Below, piece by piece: positions 55,313 to 64,000 of a stretch of DNA of 64,000 nucleotides. Source of the DNA: Bradysia coprophila. Taxonomy: Eukaryota; Arthropoda; Insecta; Diptera; Sciaridae. The position numbers and the translations under genes are program-made. The number at the start of each line of letters is the position of its first letter. Position 1 is the first letter of the stretch. Where the stretch lies: positions 5,030,588 through 5,094,587 of the forward strand of contig NC_050738.1 in NCBI RefSeq assembly GCF_014529535.1, written 5' to 3'. The notes beneath the pieces were generated by a model, which was given only the letters and a program-made list of their open reading frames with translations, searched no databases and had not been told where the DNA came from.

Positions 55313-57035
55313 AAATGTAAATGACACGGCAAATGATAGGTATTGTCAATACCAATCCAGGAAAAAAAAGTTTTTTAAAATCGGGTGAGTGGACCATGAG
55401 TTAGGGCCTTAGAAGTGAAAAGCTACCAGGGCCCTATGTGTATTTTACATAGAACTCAAGTAAATTTCATTCGTTTTTCGTAATTTTTGTGTCATTTGGA
55501 AGGTAATCAAAGGCCGAATAGAATGTAGTTGAAAAAAAATTAAATTTGGGTCCTCGGACTAAGGCCGCTACTAGGGCCCTATGCGTATTTTACATACAAC
55601 TCGAGTAAATTTCATCCGTTTTTCGTAATTTTTGTTTCATTTGAAAGATAATCGAACACCGAATAGAATGTTGTTGAAAAAAAAAAATTAAATTTGGATC
55701 CTCGGACTGAGGCCGATACTAGGCCCTATGTGTATTTATACTCAATAAATTAAAATTTTAGGGCTATTTGAAATTTTTGTTTTATTTGAAAGGAACGTCG
55801 TACGGGGCTTCGTAATTGCGCTATGCGCAATTTCTAAGATGTACACATTACATAATAATTTTACTTTAACTACTTTAACCGGCGCATAGACTTACGGTCA
55901 AAGTAGGGTGACAGACGCACTAGGGTCACGTACGCAATAGATATACGGGTTTGTACGGGGCTCAGTCGCAGCAAACGCTCCGACTGTTCTGATGGCTCGT
56001 TTTGTGTCTATTGCCTGGATTATTTGTGAACACGACAGAGTAAAGGTTTATTTTACTCTGCCGTGTTTGTGAATCGGTCTCATTCGAATTAATAATAAAA
56101 TTTCAGTCACTTCTCAAATTTCGTTTTAAATAAACGAAATATTAGTAGCCGAAAGCTCTACCGAGTGAAATGCAGCTTGGAAACTAAAGCTCAAATGTTA
56201 TAGATTTTTAGTACATTCCGTACGTCAGTCCAAATATATTTATTTTGACGAGTGATTGAGTACGTGATAAGGCAATGTAATAGTATCCTTGCTTGTAAGT
56301 ATCTTGTTTTGACAAGGGTGACCTTTGCGGAAAAAGTCTAAGGCGAGTGGAGTAATCACACAAGCCAAAACGCTATTTACGTATCTGTAGTGGACGAAAG
56401 TGCCTAAAATCAACCAACCGCAACAAGGCGCAATTTTTTTTATTTTTTTATTTTTGTGAACCAACTTTACTGCTATGACATTTCATGGCTATTTACCGGA
56501 GTGAAATTCTACTGTAGGTATATGATATGTAGTACAAATTTCCAACACAAAATTACGGGCATTTCAGCGTTCTATGCAACCTGTTGACATAAAATCACCT
56601 TGGTTGTGACGTATATTCTAGTACAGACACTTGTTGCGTTGTTTACAAAATCAAATCAAATGAGTAATGAAAACAGATTGTAGACTTCTTGTCATTGTTG
56701 TGTGACATTAAATGCTTGCTACGTAAACTGGGTTTTTACTTGTGAATGAGTCAATTCATAACTTACTCGACGCTACTCATCAGTAATAGGTAATTATGAG
56801 CTTAGACAATAGACAGCTGTTAGAACTATTAATTTTGTGGATTAATACGGCCTTAAGATAATCAATGTACAATACACAGTGTCCTCTTTTGAATCATAAC
56901 AAATCGAAGAATGTTTTCTGTTATCAGAGGCCTTATCATCACTTGAAAACAATCGGGACAGCCGATATTATTTATACTCTCAGTACATCAAGCGATTTTT
57001 CTATTTATTTAGAAAATGCATTCACNCACGAGAAG
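55313..57035. repeat. Tandem tube unit 4, truncated at the tube start
   Basis: Follows units 1-3 through the upstream region. It carries the full subrepeat set, unlike unit 3, but breaks up just after the tube ATG (57016), where an N occurs at 57026 and the sequence jumps to another copy of the upstream region. The end looks like an assembly join or a deletion. Confidence 0.8.
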
Positions 57036-57046
57036 AGAGAGGATTG

Positions 57047-57728
57047 ACTTGGGAAAAAGTCTAAGGAGTGGAGTAATCAAGCAAGCCAAAACGCTATTTA
57101 CTGTAATCTGTAGTGGACTAAGTGCCTAAAATCAACCAACCGCAACAAGGCGCAATTTTTTTTATTTTTTATTTTTGTGAACACAACTTTACTGGCTATG
57201 ACATTTCATGGCTATTTACCGGAGTGAAATTCTACTGTAGGTATATGATATGTAGTACAAATTTCCAACACAAATTACGGCATTTCAGCGTTCTATGCAA
57301 CCTGTTGACATAAAATCACCTTGGTTGTGACGTATATTCTAGTACAGACACTTGTTGCGTTGTTTAACAAATCAAATCAAATGAGTAATGAAAACAGATT
57401 GTAGACTTCTTGTCATTGTTGTGTGACATTAAATGCTTGCTACGTAAACTGGGTTTTTACTTGTAATGAGTAAATTCATACTTACTCGACGCTACTCATT
57501 CAAGTATAGGGTAATTATGCTTAAGACAATAGACAGCTGTTAGACTATTAATTTTGTGGATTAATACGCCTTTAAGATAATCAATGTAACAATACACAGT
57601 GTCCTCTTTTGAATCATAACAAATCGAAGAATGTTTTCTGTATCAAGAGCCTTATCATCACTTGAAAACAACGGACAGCCGATATTATTTATACTCTAGT
57701 ACATCAGGTTTTTCTATTTATTTAGAAA
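57047..57728. repeat. Second copy of the tube upstream region, indel-rich
   Basis: Repeats about 56321-57014 (GGAAAAAGTCTAAGG... to TTTAGAAA) directly after the truncated unit 4. It has many single-base insertions and deletions, for example ACAACTTTACTGGCTATGAC against the clean copies' CCAACTTTACTGCTATGAC. The error style is that of unpolished long reads. Confidence 0.8.
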
Positions 57729-59728
57729 ATGGCATTCACACCGTAGAACAGAAGTCAGACACATATAAGCGGAATTGATTAAATCGCTGGAAATATTGAA
57801 ATGTACCGTCTAGGCCCGCACGGCCTGGAAAAAGGTGATGCAAATTGTGCTTCCGAATTGATGAGATCATGAACAATTGAACGATTGCAAACCGAGTACA
57901 TATCCAAAACATCAGGAGGTATTATCGAACGAGTTTACAGTATCACTGACGACTGAGTGAATGCTATAATTGTGACGATCCATTCACAAAGTATCATAGA
58001 AAAGCGGTGGAAGTAAAAATTCTGCGGTAATTATCTTGAAAGAATGGATGACTTCTGGCAAAATTCGACCAACCTCAGCTCACCTATATTACAGCTGGCT
58101 TGGTAGAATCTGAAGTATGGGAGCCGCAGAGTACGTAGCAATCAATTTGTTGAGCGGTAAGTCTTGAATCAAATCCCTCTCTGCTCGAATCGATAATTAT
58201 TCATTTCATATCGTTGTTCGAAGCACCCTCAGCGACCAACGACAGGGACTGCCGCAAAAATAGACATTTCTTGCCAGACGAGACGACTTGGGCGGTATTG
58301 ATAAACGAACTGTTGAACGGAAACTATCCGAATACATCGGAGATTATGGATTTGAATCAGTGCAATGAAGCTGCCCAGTAAAAATTAGCGAGCAAGCAAA
58401 TATTTGACGTTCGTTGATCTGGGATCGCCCCATAGAGCGACAGGATTTGATAGTATGTCAATGGCGCCGCAATTGGGTCAAGATGCTACTGCAAACGCCA
58501 GTACAGACAACTAATGACTTAACTCGCAGACGGAACATCGAGACAGTCAGATACAATTGTCACATGTAAATGGATACGTCCTACACAACATCGTGCCAAT
58601 GCGACGAATTCTTCAACGTCTGCAACAAATCGTCATCGTCTACAATAACGAAGATGAAACGGTGGATCGAATTTCGTTCAACATCGACACGCCGACTCGA
58701 CAAATTTTGTAACGAAGGTTTTCAGTTTTTTAATGGTGGGTCCAACTCTTCCGATACTCGCAGTCCAATACTGGCGAACTTCCGAATATTTGTCGATTTT
58801 GAATGTTGCCAATGGTACAAGTACAACAGGTCAACGGAAATGCGTTAGCAGAATGTTCGCATATTCACAAATCACGAATCAATCGCGATCGACGTCCATC
58901 AGCGAGATGTCAACTGACGAGAAGAAAGTTCTACCGGAAATGTTCCGCATTTGTCAGAGATAATGGAACAGCCCAACAATCTAACGGATTGCTCAACGTC
59001 GGCTAATTCCTCGGTTCCAACTCGCACAATTTTGTACGGAATTTTCAGTCTTTAAAGGTGGGTCTGACTATCCGAAGATTCGCATTCCAATACCGGTGAC
59101 ATTCGCGAACTTATCAATTTTCAATGTTGCCGTGGTATTGCAAGTGGGCACCGGAATGCGCGCACGAAATGTTTCGTACTTCTCACAGATCACGGATCGA
59201 TCGCAGTCAACGTCCGGCAGTGCCATGTCGAGGGTGTATTTCAAATGATGTAAGGTGAAAATTCTACCGAATGTTCACATTTGTCAGAATTAATGGCAGC
59301 TACAATCAAACGAATTGCTCAGCGTCAGCTATAAATCCTATGGATCGAATTTCGTCTGTTTCCAACATTACCGTACCGAATTTTTCGCAATTAATTGAAT
59401 CAGTCGCAGTCGTTAGATAATCGGGTAAAGAAACAAATTCAACCGATCACCATGAGTCGCAAACGCAAATATTCCAAATTTTTCTCACATTACTTAGTCA
59501 GTCGCATCCAACATCTGATAATTTAACGTCAGAACAGAATTCCAACGATAACACAAGAATGTTTTGATGGAAATGTTCACATTTGTCACAATTACTGAGT
59601 CAGTGCATCCAATTCCGAAATTACGCGGCAGGAACAGAATTCAACCCGATGAAGGAGAATCTTTTGAAGCAAATGTGCCACATTTGTCACAATTAGTAAA
59701 TCAGTCAATTGATGGATCGGGAGCATGA
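57729..59728 (+). pseudogene. tub: Tube copy 4, frames broken by many indels
   Basis: All tube exons can be followed in order, from the ATG at 57729 to the TGA at 59726-59728, but single-base indels about every 20-40 bases destroy both reading frames (the first already in ATGGCATTCACACCGTAG). Some differences from copies 1-3 are shared with copy 5 and so are genuine: CGGGTAAAGAAACAA for CGGGGGGAGGAACAA, TCAATTGATGGATC for TCAACTGATGGATC, AAGCAAATGT for AAGCGAATGT. At the linker it reads GAGATTATGGATTTG, two bases shorter than copies 1-3, which puts the death domain and Tube-motif frames in register. It may be an intact paralogue hidden by poor consensus, or a true pseudogene. Confidence 0.7.
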
Positions 59729-59989
59729 ATATATCTAGTTTTTAATGACCATTCGAAGATCAAATAACTGACAAACTATAAATAGAATATTTCACATTAA
59801 AAGAAGCGTTTGAAGGAAGTGCTTTGCATTGTTTTTTTTGGCACCGTTCGGAAGCGTATAAAATTTGAAGTTTACTTTTTGAAGCTATCCTTTAGATAGA
59901 TATTCTCTATTGAAATACCTTAACAATGGGCACATCACTAGAAAACATTTACTACTAAATCAACTCCGCAACGTCTTTGAATGTCATTG

Positions 59990-61336
59990 GTTTTTCCTGT
60001 TTTCCCACGGCTACATCACATCCATGTGATTTTTCGGAACTAAAGTTGCTTTGAACTTGACTTATCTATCCACCGTATATTATACGATGCTAAATAATAG
60101 AATTCCAGGATTCTCAGTTGATGATGCGATATAAATATTGCAGGGAGTCGCCACTCAGTAAATTCAGCCTCCTTTTTAAGGAATAAAGGAGGATATTTAG
60201 ATATTTAAGTGAGAATTTCAGGAGTTTTTAAAATATCAAGATTTTGGAATTAAATTTGATGAATTCGAAAGTCTTTTGACTTTCCAAAGTCATACTAAAG
60301 GATATATGAAGTAAGATTTTTTGGTGTTTTCTAAGGAGAATATTCTTTGGAAAATAATTTTCCGAATTTTTAAACGAAATTAAACAATTAACTTTTCGGC
60401 GACGTTTTAACCTTTAAAGGCTTTAAAGTCTATCTTGCTATTATCAGCTTCGATGCTTTAAATTTTGCCATATGGTTACTTATACTTTTCGTTTTTTGTC
60501 TGACTCGTTTTTGGTATCGATTTTTGCTAATGAATCGGTCTTTTGCTCGTTTCTACATCTAAAAGGCAAAAAAATATCTTTTACGGGCCGAGAGCGAGGT
60601 CTAACAATTTTCGAATAATTGGAAAATCTTCAACTTCATCGTGAAATACAAGTACTTCTAACTATCCGAATAGCCCGCAATCGTTTTCTTCTAAAGAGCT
60701 GCTCCTTGAAAATTTCGGGAACAAAATTTATTTCGCGAAATCCTCGCTCAGGATCAGCATTCCTCCACTCGCGGAATGTTGAAGAACCGACACATTTTCT
60801 GTTTCTGTGTTTTACTTGAGTTTCTGATTCTCCAATATAAATAATGGCAGCCAAAATTCACAAAAAAACTCATAACATAGAACAGAATATCATATCAAAA
60901 TATTGATTAATTTATTTTAAGATAAGTCGGGAAAAAGACTGCTCAAATTGCATCAGAACAGCAAAATGTGTCGGTTTTCCAAATTCCGTGAGTGTATGAT
61001 TGAGGAATAATACGCATTGGCTAACTTAACCAGATGGCCAAACTTTCCTCAAACACGATAAACACCAGAACGAAAGTTAACAATTGATTGACAATAAATG
61101 ACTAGGCCCACCTAAAGGGTGGTCAGAGTCAGGTTTGGGAAATCCGTTAAGAATTACTCAATTGTCGTGTTATCAAGCGACAAGACAACAATTCTTTTTG
61201 GAATTTCCTCAGAGATCACCCGTGCATTATAGCCATCTTCGAACTTAACTTCAGGAATTTAATTCCCGTCGAATAAAAAAAAGTTCTTGAAGTGCCGTTG
61301 AGGATTGCTTCAAAGTTATCCGTGTTATCAACGGCG
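59990..61336. repeat. Distinct 3' flank of tube copy 4 (recurs after copy 5)
   Basis: After CCTGTTTTCCC the sequence differs from units 1-3. It contains CATCCATGTGATTTT..., AGGAATAAAGGAGGATATTT and ACTAGGCCCACCTAAAGGGT. The same order recurs from about 62850 to the window end, about 2.8 kb later. No gene seen in it. A small plus-strand ORF (60619) and its minus-strand counterpart lack any domain. Confidence 0.75.
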
Positions 61337-62569
61337 CGAAGCATCGAGACAGTCAATACAATTGTCACATGTTAAATGGGATACGTCTACACAACATCGT
61401 GCCAATGCGACGAAATTTCTTCAACGTCTGCAAAAACAAATCGTCATCGTTCTACAATAACGAAGATGAAAACGGGTGGATCGAATTTCCGTTTCAACAT
61501 CGACACGCCGTCACAATTTTGTACCCCGGAATTTTCAGTTTTTTAATGGTGGGTCCAACTCTTCCGATAACTCGCAGTTCCAATTACCGGCGAACTCCTA
61601 GATTTGTCGATTTTGAATGTTGCCAATGTACTGATGAGTACGCAAACGGTCAACGGAAATGCGTTAGCAGAAATGTTCGCATATCTCACAATCACGAATC
61701 AATCGCGGTCGAGCGTCCATCAGCGTGAATGTCAACTGACGAGAGAAGAAAGTTCTACCGGAAATGTTCCGCATTTGTCAGAGATAATGGAACAGTCCCA
61801 AACAATCTAACGGATTGCTCAACGTCGGCTAATTCTCCGTTCCAAGTCGCACAATTTTGTACCGAATTTTCAGTTCTTTAAAGGTGGGTCTGACTATTCC
61901 GAAGATTCGCAATCCAATACCGGTGACATTCCGAACTTATCAATTTTCAATGTTGCCGATGGTACTGCAAGTGGGCACCGGAATGCGCAGCCAGAAATGT
62001 TTCCGTACTTCTCACAGATCACGGATCGATCGCACAGTCAACGTCCGCAGTGCCATGTCGAGGGTTATTTTTCAAATGATGAAGGTGAAAACTTACCGAA
62101 ATGTTCCACATTTGTCAGAATTAATGGGAAGCTCAACAATCAAACGAATTGCTCAGCGTCAGCTATAAATCCTATGGATCGAATTTCGTCTGTTCCAACA
62201 TTAACCAGTTTACCGAATTTTTCGCAATTATTGAATCAGTCGCAGTCGTTAGATAATCGGGTAAAGAAACAAAATTCAACCGATCACCATGAGTCGCCAA
62301 ACGGAAATATTCCACATTTTTCTCAATTACTTAGTCAGTCGCATCCCAACATCTGATAATTTAACGTCAGAACAGAATTCCAACGATACACAAGAATGTT
62401 TTTGATGGAAATGTTCACATTTGTCACAATTACTGAGTCATGCGCATCCAACTTCCGATAATTTACGCGCAGGACAGAATTCAACGATGAAGGAGCAATC
62501 TTTGTGAAGCAAATGTCGCCACATTTGTCACAATTAGTAAATCAGTCAATTGATGGATCGGGAGCATGA
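61337..62569 (+). pseudogene. tub: Tube copy 5, 5'-truncated and indel-rich
   Basis: Starts abruptly in CATCGAGACAGTC, corresponding to about codon 64 of the Tube-motif frame, directly joined to the 3'-flank repeat; the death-domain exons are absent. It continues to TGA at 62567-62569. It shares the diagnostic substitutions of copy 4 but has different indels, so the two represent the same diverged lineage with independent errors or decay. It lacks a start codon and an open frame. Confidence 0.75.
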
Positions 62570-62849
62570 ATATATCTAGTTTTTAATGACCATCGAGGAT
62601 CAATATAACTGACAAACTTAATATAAAATATTTCACATTAAAAGTAAGCCGTTTGAAGGAAGTGCTTTGGCATTGTTTTTTTGGCACCTTCCGACAGCGA
62701 TAAACTCAAAAAATTTAAGTTTACTTTTTGAAGCTATCCTTTTGATAGATATTCTCTATTGAAATACCTTAACAATGGCACATCAGCTAGAAAACATTTA
62801 CTCTGAAATCAACTCCGCACGTCTTTGAATGTCATTGTTTTCCTGTTTT

Positions 62850-64000
62850 CCCGACCTACATACATCCATGTGATTTTCGACATAAAGTTTGCTTTGACAT
62901 TACTTATCTACCATATATTATATCGATGCTAATATCAGATTCCAGGATTTCTCAGTTGAGATGCGATATAAATTGCAGGCAGCGCCACTCAAAATTCAGC
63001 CTCCTTTTTAAGGAATAAAGGAAGGATATTTATATTTAAGGAGAATTTCAGGAGTTTTAAAATATCAGATTTTGGATTAAATTTGAGAATTCGAAATCTT
63101 TTGACTTTCCAAAGTCATATAAAGGATATATGAAGTAAGATTTTTTGGTGTTTTCTAAGAAGAATATTCTTTGGAAAATATTTTCGAATTTTTAACAAAT
63201 TAACAATTAACTTTTCGGCGACTTTTAACTTTAAAGGCTTTAAAGTCTCATCTGCTATTTCAGCTTCGATGCTTTAAATTTTGGCCTAATTTCTTATACT
63301 TTTCGTTTTTGTCTGACTCGTTTTTGTATCGATTTTGCTAATAACGTCTTTGTGCTCGTCTACATCTAAAGCAAAAAATATCTTTTACGGGCCGACGAGC
63401 AGAGGTCTAAACAATTTTCGAATAATTGGAAAATCTTCCACTTCATCGTAGAAATACAAAGTATTCTAACTATCCGAATAGCCGCCAATCGTTTTTCTTC
63501 TAAGAGCTGCTCCTTGAAATTTCGGGAAACACAAATTTATTTAGCGAAATCCTCGCTCAGGATCAGCATTCCCCACTCGCGGAATGTTGAAAACCGACAC
63601 ATTTTCTGTTTCTGTGTTTTACTTGAGTTTCTGATTTCTCCAATATAAAAATGCTGCAAAATTCACAAAAAAACCAGTAAAAACATAGAACAGAAATATC
63701 ATATCAAAATATTGATTAATTTATTTTAAGATAAGCGAAAAAGACTGCTCAAATTGCACAGAACAGAAAATGTGTCGGTTTTCCAAATTCCGTGAGTGTA
63801 TGATTGAGGAATAATAATACGGCATTGGCTACTTAACCAGATGGCAAACTTTCCTCAAACACGATACACACAGACGAAAGTTAACAATTGATTGACAATA
63901 AATGACTAGGCCCACCTAATGGGTGGGTCAGGTCAGGTTTGGAAATCCGTTAAGAATTACTACATATTGTCGTGTTATCAAGCGACAAGACAACAATTCT
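62850..64000. repeat. 3' flank repeat of tube copy 5, cut by the window end
   Basis: Second occurrence of the 59990-61336 segment, from CATCCATGTGATTTTCG to CAAGCGACAAGACAACAATT at the last base. The array therefore probably continues beyond 64000 with a period of about 2.8 kb. No gene seen. Confidence 0.75.

Noticed and set aside
41900-64000. Satellite DNA or CRISPR-like array
   Set aside because: The period is kilobases and each unit contains a full gene with introns; this is segmental tandem duplication in a eukaryote.

Overview
The window is eukaryotic nuclear DNA, AT-rich, with short GT-AG introns and many small inverted-repeat transposon relics. The gene set points to a dipteran insect: a kinase-less Tube adaptor with C-terminal Tube motifs, a TBP-related factor of the Trf (TRF1) type, an ankyrin/DHHC acyltransferase of the Patsas type, and ELMO/Ced-12. 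A nematoceran such as a fungus gnat seems plausible, but this is inference and the sequence does not fix the species.

Layout. 1-9.9 kb: no gene recognised; several hairpin or terminal-inverted-repeat (TIR) elements. 9.95-14.1 kb: a TATA-driven plus-strand gene for a secreted, Tyr-rich, acidic protein of unknown function (two coding exons, 434 aa). 14.2-29 kb: an AT-rich desert followed by a zone full of palindromic elements, including a textbook Tc1-type MITE, a tRNA-like (SINE-type) sequence and a cluster of palindromes with conserved edges but different self-complementary arms (21.2-22.6 kb). 29.07-31.3 kb: an eight-exon Patsas-type palmitoyltransferase (546 aa). 31.4-33.7 kb: more MITEs. 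33.95-36.24 kb (minus): ELMO/Ced-12, three exons, 721 aa. 37.3-38.0 kb: tandem and palindromic repeats, one holding three exact DRE (TATCGATA) motifs upstream of Trf. 38.46-39.33 kb: Trf-type TBP paralogue, four exons, 228 aa. 39.4-41.9 kb: hairpin elements and a TIR element made partly of roughly 147-bp subrepeats.

41.9-64 kb: a tandem array of the Toll-pathway adaptor gene tube. Three nearly identical units (4517, 4517 and 4369 bp) each carry a full death-domain part and a 461-codon part with Tube motifs. A fourth unit breaks off at its tube start, and two further, more diverged copies follow. These are riddled with single-base indels (one N at 57026) and have a different 3' flank that itself repeats at the end of the window. 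In all three clean copies the death-domain frame ends at a TGA seven bases downstream of the ATG that opens the Tube-motif frame. Copy 4 lacks two bases there and reads through. The array, its breakpoint inside a TIR element, and this frame break are the main points to follow up.

The genes do not form one pathway. ELMO and Tube act in engulfment/Rac signalling and Toll immunity/patterning respectively, Trf in transcription initiation, and Patsas in protein S-acylation. Exon structures were derived by joining frames at GT/AG sites and by family resemblance; no transcript data were available.
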